A stretch of 64,000 nucleotides of DNA, taken from contig NZ_JAILYH010000002.1 in NCBI RefSeq assembly GCF_019793435.1, positions 186,001 to 250,000 on the forward strand. The letters run 5' to 3'. The notes beneath the pieces were generated by a model. It worked only from the letters and a program-made list of their open reading frames with translations, was not told where the DNA came from and made no database searches. Below, one piece after another: positions 26,866 to 35,226 of this stretch. This DNA comes from Rhizobium redzepovicii. Lineage in GTDB: Bacteria; Pseudomonadota; Alphaproteobacteria; Rhizobiales; Rhizobiaceae. Numbering within the stretch: position 1 is the first letter of the stretch; each line of letters begins with the position of its first letter. A program made the translations under genes and the position numbers.

Positions 26866-27379
26866 GCGGCTCTTTCGGAATGCCGCGCGCAAATTCGGCG
26901 CGCGCTATGATTATGATGTCGGCTATATGGAAGATCTCGCCGAGTTGAGCCCGGGCGGATTCGCCAAGCTCGCCTTGCTCACACCCTTCACGCAGGAGCG
27001 TTTCGGCGTACCGGCTGCACCTTATTATGCTGCGAAATTCATCGCGGCGCGCACGGCCGGATGTGGGCCCTGCACCATGCTGGTGGTTCGCATGGCGGAG
27101 GAAGCCGGCGTCAGCGCACAGCAGCTCGCCTCGATCGCCCGGCCGGGTTCGGCGGATGCCGACATGCGGCTTGCCGCCGACTATGCGACAGCCGTTCTCG
27201 CGAACTCGTTCGACCTTGCTGACATGATTGAGACGGCGCGGTACCGCTTCGGGGAAAAAGGCCTCTGGGGCCTTGCTTCAGCCGTCGCCGCCGGCCAATT
27301 CTACCCCACCTTAAAGCGGGGCGTCGGCGCGGCGCTGAGCTGCGACTTGCTGCCGGCTGAGTTTCGGGAGGTCGCATGA
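26858..27379 (+). CDS. Carboxymuconolactone decarboxylase/AhpD-like protein
   Basis: This 173-residue protein belongs to the AhpD-like alkylhydroperoxidase fold. The redox motif TAGCGPCTMLVVRMAEEAG (C69 and C72) is the family's CxxC active site and the following helix is typical. ATG 26858 lies inside the end of the upstream gene; an upstream frame extension to 26831 is not needed. Its stop overlaps the sigma factor start by 4 bases. Carboxymuconolactone decarboxylase-like genes are the best known neighbours of ECF41 sigma factors, so the likely role is redox stress defence rather than aromatic degradation. Confidence 0.88.
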   Translation: MFRRLFRNAARKFGARYDYDVGYMEDLAELSPGGFAKLALLTPFTQERFGVPAAPYYAAKFIAARTAGCGPCTMLVVRMAEEAGVSAQQLASIARPGSADADMRLAADYATAVLANSFDLADMIETARYRFGEKGLWGLASAVAAGQFYPTLKRGVGAALSCDLLPAEFREVA

Positions 27380-28245
27380 GAGCGCCTATGGGGAGGGATG
27401 TCGGGCCGATGCCGGAGGCGCTGCGCCGCCGGCTGGTCCGGCTCGCCTATCGCTATCTCGGTTCGGTGAGCGACGCTGAGGACGTCGTACAGGAAGCCTC
27501 CATCAAGCTCCTTGCCAGCGAAGGTGTCCGCGACCGCGAGGCGTGGCTTGCCCGCGTCGTCACCAATGCCGCGCTTGATCGGCTGAGGCAGCTTAAGGCG
27601 CGGCGGGAGACCTATATCGGGCCCTGGCTGCCGGAACCGGTGGTCGAGACGGAGAGCCCGAGCGATCGCGAGCTCGACATTTCCTTCGCCGTCATGCGCA
27701 CGCTCGAGACATTGTCGCCGCTCGAACGCGCGGCCTTCTTCCTGCATGACCTGTTCGGCATGGATTTCGACACGGTGGGCGAGACGCTCGACCGCTCGCC
27801 CGCCGCTGTCCGTAAGCTCGCCTCGCGGGCCCGGCAGGCAGTGAAGGAGGGGCGGCCACGCTTTGCGGCGCGACCTGCCGACGTGGAGCGGCTGTTGATG
27901 GCGATCAGCGCTGCTGTGCAAAGCGATTCCGTCGACGCTCTTGCCGCCGCACTGGCCGAGGATATCGAGTTGATCTCGGACGGCGGCGGCAAGGTGATCG
28001 CGGCGCTCAGGGTTCTTCATGGCCCCATGGAAGTCGCAAACTTCCTCATGCACATCGCCCGCAAGCAGCCGGATGGCGGATGGCGTTTCGGACCCGCCCA
28101 GGTGAATGGCGGCGCCGGTATGCTGATCAGTTCCGAGGTCGGCCTTGACACGGTGATGGCCATCGACCTCGATACCGAGGGGCGGGTTGCGGCGGTCTAT
28201 CTCGTGCGGAATCCGGAAAAGCTCGCCCATGTGGTGGGAAGCTGA
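27376..28245 (+). CDS. ECF41-type RNA polymerase sigma factor with SnoaL-like C-terminus
   Basis: This 289-residue protein has sigma region 2 (about 18-80, with RLAYRYLGSVSDAEDVVQEA) and region 4 (about 107-160, with LSPLERAAFFLHDLFGMDF). These are followed by a SnoaL_2-like extension that takes the place of a separate anti-sigma factor. Hallmarks of ECF41 are present: WLPEP at 84-88, DGGGK at 202-206 and NPEKL at 279-283. In this group the C-terminal extension regulates the sigma factor's own activity. It is the last gene of a three-gene operon with an AhpD-like protein, and the operon promoter matches the ECF41 consensus. The signal it senses is unknown. Confidence 0.93.
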   Translation: MRAPMGRDVGPMPEALRRRLVRLAYRYLGSVSDAEDVVQEASIKLLASEGVRDREAWLARVVTNAALDRLRQLKARRETYIGPWLPEPVVETESPSDRELDISFAVMRTLETLSPLERAAFFLHDLFGMDFDTVGETLDRSPAAVRKLASRARQAVKEGRPRFAARPADVERLLMAISAAVQSDSVDALAAALAEDIELISDGGGKVIAALRVLHGPMEVANFLMHIARKQPDGGWRFGPAQVNGGAGMLISSEVGLDTVMAIDLDTEGRVAAVYLVRNPEKLAHVVGS

Positions 28246-28451
28246 GCCGGCGTTGCCACCGTGAAGGCTGCGCTTATGCCTTTGGCGAAACTGCGCTGAT
28301 CGTAGGCCATGCTTCAACTCGTCCAGCCGGCTACAGTCCGAACAGATCATCATTGTGATAATCTTGCGCCAGCCAAGGTCGATTCGCAGGTGTCGGGATT
28401 TTCGCCCCGGAGCCAGGCACGCGTGGTCGTGATACAGGTAAGGAGGCAGCG

Positions 28452-28709
28452 ATGCTGAAAACCGATACCCGCCAAGCGAATTGGCGCCGTGCCAATCCAG
28501 GCAAATATGATGCTCACCTCGCCGTGCAGCGAGCAATCAAGGCAGGCGAGCTGGAAAAGCAAACCTGCGAGGTCTGCGGGGTCGAAGCGGTCGATGCCCA
28601 TCATGATCAATACGACGAGCCCTTAAGGGTGCGGTGGTTATGCCGACGCCACCACACGAGGCTGCACCATTATGGCGAAGACATGTTTCCGATCAGGAAT
28701 GCACTTTAG
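28452..28709 (+). CDS. Small HNH-like zinc-binding protein
   Basis: This 85-residue protein has a CEVCG knuckle near residue 39, then [27 protein letters not shown]. The pairing of CxxC with a downstream C..HH..H and the DAHH motif resembles minimal HNH-type or phage-associated zinc-finger proteins. It may be a small nuclease or just a structural zinc protein; the fold is too short to decide. AAGGAGG lies 6 bases before the ATG, giving strong support for expression. It stands alone between the ECF41 operon and a gene remnant. Confidence 0.7.
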   Translation: MLKTDTRQANWRRANPGKYDAHLAVQRAIKAGELEKQTCEVCGVEAVDAHHDQYDEPLRVRWLCRRHHTRLHHYGEDMFPIRNAL

Positions 28710-28735
28710 AGGGCCGGATCAATCTGGTCTGTATT

Positions 28736-28852
28736 GGAACGCCGCTCCTCGACATCAAGCCCGATCGCACCATGTTCAAGCCGATCGCGCCGCCGCAGCC
28801 CGGAGACTTTCAGGTTGGAAGCGAAACGGCGCGTGTTTGCAAAAAGGGATAG
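28736..28852 (+). pseudogene. Remnant resembling the C-terminus of TrmO/TsaA
   Basis: The frame reads [20 protein letters not shown] and ends at a stop at 28850-28852. GTPLLDIKP is a phrase typical of the C-terminal end of the tRNA m6t6A37 methyltransferase TrmO (TsaA/YaeB family). The upstream catalytic part is absent, since the small HNH-like gene ends 27 bases earlier. This is a recognition from memory of a short motif, so the family is tentative. Confidence 0.4.
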
Positions 28853-28889
28853 CCGCCGAAGCTCCCGAACGACCACTGAGGTAATTGTG

Positions 28890-29381
28890 ATGTACGCCAC
28901 GAGGAACATAGGGCAGGGCGACAAGCGCACCTTCTATCGCGAACTCGCAGGCCAACTTCAGGGGCTGCTTAAAGGCGAACGCGACGCCGTTGCCAATGCC
29001 GCAAACCTCTCGGCGCTTGTCTTCGAGCTCGTTGCCGATCTGAACTGGGTGGGCTTCTATTTCCTGAGATCCGAAAACGAGCTGGTCCTCGGCCCGTTCC
29101 AGGGCAGGGTCGCTTGTGTGCGCATTGCCGTCGGCAAGGGAGTCTGCGGTACAGCGGTTGCGGAAGCGCGTTCCGTGCTGGTTCCGGATGTCCACGAATT
29201 TCCCGGACACATCGCCTGTGACGCCGCTTCCCGATCGGAGCTGGTGATCCCGCTGGTCAAGGACGGCGGAATTGTCGGCGTGCTCGATCTCGACAGCCCC
29301 ACGCCTCATCGTTTCAATGCCGAGGATCAGGCCGGGTTCGAGGCGCTCGCCGCAATCTATGTCGCCGCGAGCGTTCTCTAG
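28890..29381 (+). CDS. msrC: Free methionine-(R)-sulfoxide reductase, GAF domain
   Basis: This 163-residue single-GAF-domain enzyme reduces free methionine-R-sulfoxide using a thiol relay. Cysteines 76, 86 and 110 sit in GRVACVRI, GKGVCGTA and GHIACDA with spacings of 10 and 24, the same spacing as the three catalytic cysteines of the E. coli enzyme. LNWVGFYFL and GVLDLDSP are also family phrases. The frame is open to 28734, but the family starts at Met 28890, which has a weak GAGGT site upstream. It acts in the cytoplasm in oxidative damage repair. Confidence 0.92.
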   Translation: MYATRNIGQGDKRTFYRELAGQLQGLLKGERDAVANAANLSALVFELVADLNWVGFYFLRSENELVLGPFQGRVACVRIAVGKGVCGTAVAEARSVLVPDVHEFPGHIACDAASRSELVIPLVKDGGIVGVLDLDSPTPHRFNAEDQAGFEALAAIYVAASVL

Positions 29382-29409
29382 AGCGATTTTAGATGACCGT
29401 TCCAACGGA

Positions 29410-29604
29410 TCAGTCGACTGCGACCATCACGTCGGAAGCCTTGACGACGGCATAGGCATTTCCACCGACGGTGAGACCGAGTTCGTCCACGGCTTCGTTA
29501 ACGATGACGCCATTGCCGATGTCAATGCGGACATGGGCGGTCGTCGCGCCTTTGGTCACCTCGATAATCTTGCCTTTCAGGCGATTGCGGGCGCTGATTT
29601 TCAT
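29410..29604 (-). CDS. Molybdopterin-binding (TOBE/Mop) small protein
   Basis: This 64-residue protein is a single TOBE/Mop domain: MKISARNRLKGKIIEVTKG, HVRIDIGNGVIVNEAV and VVKASDVMVAVD. Such proteins bind molybdate or tungstate as oligomers and buffer it in the cytoplasm. The frame continues to 29754, but the residues before 29604 do not fit the family and that DNA carries a different gene remnant on the other strand. The ribosome binding site is weak. It stands alone, with no molybdate transporter nearby in the window. Confidence 0.82.
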   Translation of the reverse strand: MKISARNRLKGKIIEVTKGATTAHVRIDIGNGVIVNEAVDELGLTVGGNAYAVVKASDVMVAVD

Positions 29605-29774
29605 AATGTTCTCGTCGTGCCGTCCAACTATCCGGCGGATTCGATCGCAGGCACGGTTTTCCGGATCACTGCCGAAGAACTGGCGGCAGCCGATGCTACG
29701 AAGTCTCCGACTACAAGCGTATCGAAACGGTGTTGGCGTCGCGAACCAAAGCATGGGTCTACGTTAAGGCCTGA
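29599..29774 (+). pseudogene. Gamma-glutamylcyclotransferase (AIG2-like) C-terminal remnant
   Basis: One frame gives FHNVLVVPSNYPADSIAGTV followed by FRITAEELAAAD. A second frame, starting at 29697, gives YEVSDYKRIETVLASRTKAW followed by VYVKA and stop at 29772-29774. Together they read as the conserved end of an AIG2-like gamma-glutamylcyclotransferase, broken by one lost base near 29694-29696. The N-terminal half, including the catalytic Glu region, is missing. It overlaps the mop gene start on the other strand. Confidence 0.6.
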
Positions 29775-29817
29775 TCTGTTCCTTCATGCCGCCCGAGGAA
29801 TGCCTCACCATCCGGCC

Positions 29818-30258
29818 TCAGAGCACGCCCTTCCTCAAGATGAAGTTTCCATAGGGGCGCGATTCAGCCGTCTGAATGATCGCAAACGATCGCATGGCGA
29901 TCGGATAGTAAGCGAACCTCTCGACAGGTTGGCTGGCGATCGAACGCACTTCTGCCTCACTGCAAACGGCGATGACCTCCCTGTGCACTTCGAGCAACTC
30001 GCCTGGCGCGTCGACGGCCTCCATATGCATCAGCGGCGTGTCGCCGAATGTGTCCAAGGGCATCATTTTAAGGATCCCGCGAACTGCAGTCGGTGCATCG
30101 ACCCCCTCCAAGATGAGAAGCTTTCCGCTTGTGGTTTGGGTCGCCACCCGAAAGCCTGAGAAGTTTCGATCGACGATGGCCAATTCGTCGCCATGACCCA
30201 TGGAGGCCATAACCCACAACAAGTCGGCCGTGACGAACTGCGGGACGCCTTTCAGCAT
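29818..30258 (-). CDS. RbsD/FucU family sugar mutarotase
   Basis: This 146-residue protein should interconvert the anomers of a pentose or 6-deoxyhexose. Family features are LKGVPQFVTADLLWVMASMG, GHGDELAIVDRNF and a C-terminal YGNFILRKGVL close to the FucU ending. Its length and sequence fit FucU (fucose) at least as well as RbsD (ribose). GGGAGGG lies before ATG 30258; the open frame up to 30348 runs through the operator region and is not expected to be translated. It is divergent from a LacI regulator and a CUT2 importer, with a LacI-type operator between, so it serves that sugar pathway. Confidence 0.9.
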   Translation of the reverse strand: MLKGVPQFVTADLLWVMASMGHGDELAIVDRNFSGFRVATQTTSGKLLILEGVDAPTAVRGILKMMPLDTFGDTPLMHMEAVDAPGELLEVHREVIAVCSEAEVRSIASQPVERFAYYPIAMRSFAIIQTAESRPYGNFILRKGVL

Positions 30259-30312
30259 GTCATTTCCCTCCCAAGAGATGATCACCAGTTGGATCGTATC
30301 CGCAAAAAAACG

Positions 30313-30332
30313 ATTGCGCAAACGTTTCGATG
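30313..30332. promoter_or_regulatory. LacI-type operator between fucU-like gene and lacI
   Basis: A palindromic core AAACGTTT (30320-30327) sits inside ATTGCGCAAACGTTTCGATG in the divergent promoter region. A core CG flanked by A/T-rich half-sites is the usual LacI/GalR operator shape. It probably binds the product of the gene starting at 30453. Confidence 0.6.
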
Positions 30333-30452
30333 GCGTTAGCGTGATCAAATTCGCGGATCCTTGGAGAGCCTGTTTAAAGGTTGGAAATCCGCCTGGGAGG
30401 AAAATTTGAGACGCTTTGTTGTTGTGCTGCCGGCAAACGCCGGAGCGCGCTC

Positions 30453-31451
30453 ATGACGACGATTTCCGAAGTTGCAAAGGCGGCCGGAGTTTCGGTCTCC
30501 ACGGTTTCCCATGTTCTCAACAAGACGCGCTACGTTTCGCCCGAGAAGGCGAAGCTCGTCATGGAGGCGGTGGACGAGATCGGATATATCCCGAACGCGG
30601 TTGCGCGCTCTCTCAAATTATCGTCGACGGGCACGGTCGGCCTGGTCATTTCCGCCATTTCGAACCCTTACTTCAGCGACATCATTTGCGCGATTGAAGC
30701 CGAGTGTTCCAAGCGAGGCTTGATCGTCTTCCTATGTGATACACAGGACGATCCAGATCGGGAACTGGAGCTCATCCGGCATCTGCATCAGCGTCGTGTC
30801 GACGGCATTATCCTTGCCGCTTCAGGCGCTCCTAAAAAGTCGCTGGACTATCTATTTGAATGCGATGTTCCCTGTGTGCTCGTCGACAGGCTCTCCGATG
30901 ATCGTTTCGATCAGGTCGGAACCGACAACACGGCGGCAATCCGCATGCTGGTCGATCATCTCGTCACGCTCCATCACCAACGGGTTGGGATCATCCTCGG
31001 CCAGCCGGGATTTTCAACGACCGTCGAGCGCACTGAGGCTTTCCGCGCGGCTATGGCGGAGAAGGGAATAGAGGTCCCGCATGCCTTCATCAGCAATGGC
31101 AACCGCAGCACGGCTGACGCCACCGCTTCGACACACCGCTTGCTGGAGTTGACGGAGCCACCCACAGCAATCCTTGCCTCAAACAATCTTGCGATGATCG
31201 GCGCGATGAGAGCCATTCGGGAACGGGGGCTACGCGTTCCCGCGGATATTTCAGTGCTCGGAATCGATGATTTCGAATGGGCAGATTACTTCGAACCGCG
31301 CCTGACGCTGATGGCCCAGCCTTGCGATGAGATCGGCAGGAAGGCGGCGGACTTGCTGATTGCGCGGATCGGCAGCAAGCACCGCCCGCGCGAGACCGTT
31401 CGACTGTCGCCGGTTTTGCGGGTGCGTGAATCGTGTGGAGAAGCAGCATGA
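30453..31451 (+). CDS. LacI family transcriptional regulator
   Basis: This 332-residue repressor has a LacI helix-turn-helix at residues 2-30 ([20 protein letters not shown]) and hinge [22 protein letters not shown] periplasmic-binding-protein-like effector domain follows ([13 protein letters not shown] near the end). ATG 30453 has GGAG upstream and aligns with the family; the 24 residues encoded before it do not. Its stop overlaps the start of the ATPase gene (ATGA), so it is co-transcribed with the importer it controls. The effector is probably the transported sugar or a phosphate derivative. Confidence 0.93.
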   Translation: MTTISEVAKAAGVSVSTVSHVLNKTRYVSPEKAKLVMEAVDEIGYIPNAVARSLKLSSTGTVGLVISAISNPYFSDIICAIEAECSKRGLIVFLCDTQDDPDRELELIRHLHQRRVDGIILAASGAPKKSLDYLFECDVPCVLVDRLSDDRFDQVGTDNTAAIRMLVDHLVTLHHQRVGIILGQPGFSTTVERTEAFRAAMAEKGIEVPHAFISNGNRSTADATASTHRLLELTEPPTAILASNNLAMIGAMRAIRERGLRVPADISVLGIDDFEWADYFEPRLTLMAQPCDEIGRKAADLLIARIGSKHRPRETVRLSPVLRVRESCGEAA

Positions 31452-32965
31452 ACCAGGTTGTTCTTTCGGCGAAAGGTATCACCAAGCATTTCGGCGGCGT
31501 TCAAGCGCTGCGTGGCGTGGACTTCGATCTTAAAGTGGGTGAAATCCATGCCCTGCTTGGAGAGAATGGTGCGGGCAAATCGACGTTGATGAACCTGATG
31601 TCCGGCGTGCACACGCCGGACCAGGGAGAGATCTTCATCGATGGCAAACCCGCCCGATTTCACAGCCCGCGGGATGCACAAGCGGCAGGAATTGCAACGA
31701 TTTTCCAGGAATTGGATCTCGTCTCGAGTTTGAGCGTCGCGGCCAATCTCTTTCTTGGGCGTGAGCTTGTCCATCCACATGGCATGCTCGACGGAAAGGC
31801 GATGCTGCGCGAAGCGCGCAAAAGACTGGAGGCAATCGACCGATCGATCGATCCCTCCCAGCTTGTAGGCGAGCTTTCTATCGGCCAGCGCCAGGTCGTC
31901 GCCATTGTCAAGGCGCTGTCCTATGCATCCCGCGCTCTGATCATGGATGAGCCGACAGCGGCATTGACGGTCGGCGAAGTCGATCGATTGTTCGATATTA
32001 TGCGCGGGCTCGCATCGTCAGGCGTCGGTATCGTCTATATTTCGCATCGCCTCGAGGAAGTGCCGCAGATTGCCCATCGCGTGACAGTGATGCGCGACGG
32101 CAAGGTCGCCGGCGTTACCGAGCCGAACGCGCCGCAAGCCCAACTGGTGCAGCTTCTTGTCGGTCGTCCGTTGAACGAACTTTACCCGCCTCGATCGGAT
32201 CGCGTCGGAGACGTGTTGCTGAGGATGCGTCAGGCCTCCTTCCGGCCGCACCGTGCGTCACCCGGGTGGCAGGCGCCATCAAAGATCGACCTCGATGTTC
32301 ACCGCGGTGAAATTGTCGGCTTGGCCGGCGTGATGGGTGCAGGGCGAACCGAGCTTCTGAGCGCTCTTTACGGGACAGGCGTGCCGGGCAGGTGGCAGGG
32401 TGAGGTTACCATTGGCGGCAAACCGGCAAGGCTTCGATCCATCGCCGCCGCGCGCAGGGCTGGTCTCGCATTCGTCACCGACGACCGGCGCGGCGCCGGA
32501 CTGATGCTGCGTATGTCCGTTGGCCTCAATCTCGTCATGTCGATCATTCGCCGAATTTCCCCAAACGGCTTGTTGTCTGCACGTCGACAGGATGATGCGA
32601 TCAAGAGCTCGTTCGGGAATTTCGACATCCGTCCCAAGAATCCGGAGATCGCAGTGGGTGCCCTGTCCGGCGGCAACCAGCAAAAGGTCGTGCTTGCCAA
32701 GGAAGTGCTGGGCAATCCGAGCCTGTTGCTTCTCGACGAGCCGACCCGCGGTGTGGACGTCGGAGCCAAGGGGGAGATTTACGCTCGCTTGCGCAAATTT
32801 GCCTCGGATGGATTGGGCATCCTTGTCGCTTCAAGCGAGATGCCCGAGCTGATCGGCCTATGCGATCGAATAGTGGTTCTGCGCAATGGCTGCAGCGTTG
32901 CCGAATTTTCCGGCGGGGTGAGCGAACACGACGTTCTGGCCGCCGCCAACGGGAGGGAGGGATGA
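31448..32965 (+). CDS. Sugar ABC transporter ATPase (RbsA type)
   Basis: This 505-residue protein carries two fused ABC domains. The N-terminal one has Walker A GENGAGKST, a slightly altered signature LSIGQRQVV and Walker B ALIMDEPTA. The C-terminal one has a degenerate Walker A (GVMGAGRTE), signature LSGGNQQKV and LLLDEPTRGVDVG. This is the standard CUT2 pattern in which only one site is fully canonical. Starting at 31448 it overlaps the lacI stop, and it overlaps the permease start by 4 bases. Confidence 0.95.
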   Translation: MNQVVLSAKGITKHFGGVQALRGVDFDLKVGEIHALLGENGAGKSTLMNLMSGVHTPDQGEIFIDGKPARFHSPRDAQAAGIATIFQELDLVSSLSVAANLFLGRELVHPHGMLDGKAMLREARKRLEAIDRSIDPSQLVGELSIGQRQVVAIVKALSYASRALIMDEPTAALTVGEVDRLFDIMRGLASSGVGIVYISHRLEEVPQIAHRVTVMRDGKVAGVTEPNAPQAQLVQLLVGRPLNELYPPRSDRVGDVLLRMRQASFRPHRASPGWQAPSKIDLDVHRGEIVGLAGVMGAGRTELLSALYGTGVPGRWQGEVTIGGKPARLRSIAAARRAGLAFVTDDRRGAGLMLRMSVGLNLVMSIIRRISPNGLLSARRQDDAIKSSFGNFDIRPKNPEIAVGALSGGNQQKVVLAKEVLGNPSLLLLDEPTRGVDVGAKGEIYARLRKFASDGLGILVASSEMPELIGLCDRIVVLRNGCSVAEFSGGVSEHDVLAAANGREG

Positions 32966-34008
32966 TGTCCGAACAACAAATTACGTCGAGTTCTCCGATT
33001 CAACCCGCAAAGCGCATCGATCCGCTTGCGGTCATCGTCCGCTTCCAAAGCCTGATCGGCCTTGTGCTGGTCTTTGCCGGCGGCATCATCTTCTCGCCGC
33101 GTCGGCATGGGGTCATCCTGTTCATTCAACCCGACAATATCGCCAACATCGTCCGTGCGGTGTCCGAGACCGGCATCATCGCGATCGGGATGACCTTCGT
33201 GATCATAACCGCCGGGATCGATCTCTCGGTTGGGGCGACCCTTGGTCTTGCGAGCGTCGTCACAGCAACATTGATGGTCTCGGGCGGCTTTGGGCTGATT
33301 ACAACGGTGCTGGCGGTGCTGCTGATGGGCACCTGTTTCGGCTTGATCCAGGGAGCGATCTCAAGCAAGTTTCGGCTTGAAGCATTTATCGTCACTCTTG
33401 CCGGTTTACAGGCAGCTCGCGGGCTGGCGCTCGTAGTTTCGGGCAATCAGTACATCAATATTTCCTATGGCGATGGCCCCGGGCTGGCGCCTCCCATCTT
33501 TGCGGTTCTCGGCGGTCGATTGTTCGGCAACGTCGTTCCTGTGGCCACGATCGTCTTCCTGATCTTTGCCTGTATCGCAACGCTGGTGCTGAACACGACG
33601 AGGTTCGGCCGCTACGTCTATGCCGTTGGCGGCAACGAGCGCGCCGCTCGCATCTCCGGTGTTCCGGTCTCGGCAATCAAGATCGCCGTTTACGCCATCA
33701 CCGGTTTTGCATCCGCGCTGGCCGGCATCGTCCATGCCGGGCAATTCAATTTCGGAAGCGCCAATGATGGCACCGGTTATGAATTGACGGCCATCGCGGC
33801 TGTCGTCATTGGCGGAACCAGCCTGTTTGGCGGGTCGGGTTCCATGGTCGGAACGATCGCCGGCACGATCATGCTTGGCGCCCTCGCCAATATTCTTCAG
33901 CTCAACAATATCACCCCAGCCATGCAGTTGCTCGCCACAGCGGCAATCATCGTTCTGGCGGCAGTCCTTCAATCCCTCGTTCGTCGCCGCGAAGGATTGG
34001 GCAGATAG
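32962..34008 (+). CDS. Sugar ABC transporter permease (RbsC type)
   Basis: This permease of about 348 residues has 8-10 hydrophobic segments and the CUT2 family phrase FVIITAGIDLSVGATLGLASV near residue 75. It also has GRYVYAVGGNERAARISGV and the GGTSLFGGSGSMVGTIAG loop. GGAGGGAGG directly precedes two consecutive ATGs (32962 and 32965), either of which may be used. It forms the channel for the ATPase upstream and the binding protein downstream. Confidence 0.94.
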   Translation: MMSEQQITSSSPIQPAKRIDPLAVIVRFQSLIGLVLVFAGGIIFSPRRHGVILFIQPDNIANIVRAVSETGIIAIGMTFVIITAGIDLSVGATLGLASVVTATLMVSGGFGLITTVLAVLLMGTCFGLIQGAISSKFRLEAFIVTLAGLQAARGLALVVSGNQYINISYGDGPGLAPPIFAVLGGRLFGNVVPVATIVFLIFACIATLVLNTTRFGRYVYAVGGNERAARISGVPVSAIKIAVYAITGFASALAGIVHAGQFNFGSANDGTGYELTAIAAVVIGGTSLFGGSGSMVGTIAGTIMLGALANILQLNNITPAMQLLATAAIIVLAAVLQSLVRRREGLGR

Positions 34009-34061
34009 TGTGGCGGCATCTCCCGGAAGGTGGATCCGGAACCAATGTGGAGGAGAAAGTA

Positions 34062-35051
34062 ATGACACAGAATGCACTTCGATTTTCGAATGCCGGGCGC
34101 ATGGCACTTCTCGCCGGTTCGTGCCTTTGTATTGCCGGCGTGGCCCAGGCTGCCGATCCGCTTGTGAAGGCTTGCGCCAAAGACGGCGAATTCGTTGTCG
34201 GCTTCTCGCAGGCAAACAACGCGGAGCCCTACCGCCAGCACGTCAACGATGAACTGGAAGCCGCCGCCAAGGCGGTCCCGCAGTTCACACTGCAGATCGC
34301 CGACGGGGCGGGCAACGTCAACACTCAGACGTCACAGGTCGACAATTTCATTACCCAAAAGGTCGATCTTCTGTTGATCTCGCCTTTCGAGGCGGCTCCG
34401 CTGACGCCCGCCGTCAAGCGGGCAATGGACGCGGGTATCCCGGTCATCGAACTCGATCGCAAGACGAACGGTGAAGCAGGCAAGGATTACACAGCTTTCA
34501 TCGGAGGCGATAATTACAAGATTGCGCTGGCAGCCGGCGAATATACCAGCAAGACACTTCTTCCAGATGGCGGCGAGGCCGCCGTGCTGGAGGGCCTGCC
34601 GAGTTCGACGCCCGCAGTCGAGCGGCTCAACGGCTTCAAAGACGGCGTGAAGGCCAATTCGAAAATCCAGATCGTCGCAGAACAGGCGGCAGACTGGCTG
34701 CCGGATAAAGCACAAACGGCGTTCGCAGCCATGCTGCAGGCTCATCCGGATATCAAGATGGTCTATGCCAGCAATGACATGATGGCGGCGGGTGCTCTGC
34801 TTGCCGCCAAAGGTGCCGGCAAAAGCGTGAAGATCATCGGCACCGATGGCTTGCCTGGGCCTGCCGGGGGAATTGAAGCAGTCGCAAAGGGCGATTGGTC
34901 CGCGACCTTTACCTATCCTACCGGCGCGAAGGAGGCGATCGACATGGCAAAGTCGATATTGCTGGACTGCGCATCGTCTGTTGAGCCGACAGTAACAGTC
35001 GATACTACAGCCATCACGCCCGAAAACGCCAAGCAGATGATGGGCAAATAA
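34062..35051 (+). CDS. Sugar ABC transporter substrate-binding protein
   Basis: This 329-residue periplasmic protein has a signal peptide (LLAGSCLCIAGVAQA-AD) and a type I periplasmic binding fold (VGFSQANNAEPYRQHVNDEL, IPVIELDRKTNG, VYASNDMMAAGAL). GGAGGAG precedes ATG 34062; an upstream start at 34008 would add non-signal residues and is rejected. It captures the sugar for the RbsABC-like importer. With a FucU/RbsD-like mutarotase as partner, a pentose or deoxyhexose is likely but not proven. A strong hairpin follows. Confidence 0.93.
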   Translation: MTQNALRFSNAGRMALLAGSCLCIAGVAQAADPLVKACAKDGEFVVGFSQANNAEPYRQHVNDELEAAAKAVPQFTLQIADGAGNVNTQTSQVDNFITQKVDLLLISPFEAAPLTPAVKRAMDAGIPVIELDRKTNGEAGKDYTAFIGGDNYKIALAAGEYTSKTLLPDGGEAAVLEGLPSSTPAVERLNGFKDGVKANSKIQIVAEQAADWLPDKAQTAFAAMLQAHPDIKMVYASNDMMAAGALLAAKGAGKSVKIIGTDGLPGPAGGIEAVAKGDWSATFTYPTGAKEAIDMAKSILLDCASSVEPTVTVDTTAITPENAKQMMGK

Positions 35052-35052
35052 A

Positions 35053-35097
35053 GTCCCAGGCTCCCCGGCTGGGCGCGTCTGCCCAGCCGGGTGGGAC
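35053..35097 (+). terminator. Hairpin at the end of the RbsABC-like operon
   Basis: An 11-base perfect stem CCCGGCTGGGC/GCCCAGCCGGG with a 6-base loop is extended by outer GTCCCA/TGGGAC. It follows the binding-protein stop by 1 base. No long T-run follows, so it may stabilise mRNA as well as terminate. Confidence 0.65.
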
Positions 35098-35226
35098 CAA
35101 ATCGCTTCGTTGCGCGCTTGCATCGCCGCGGCGTTTGCCAGCAACCAGATCGGAAGCCGCTGTCGCACTTCGCCGGTCTATTGCATGAAACGCGCGCCCA
35201 TCGGTTGGCGCGCGCATCCATAGCGA

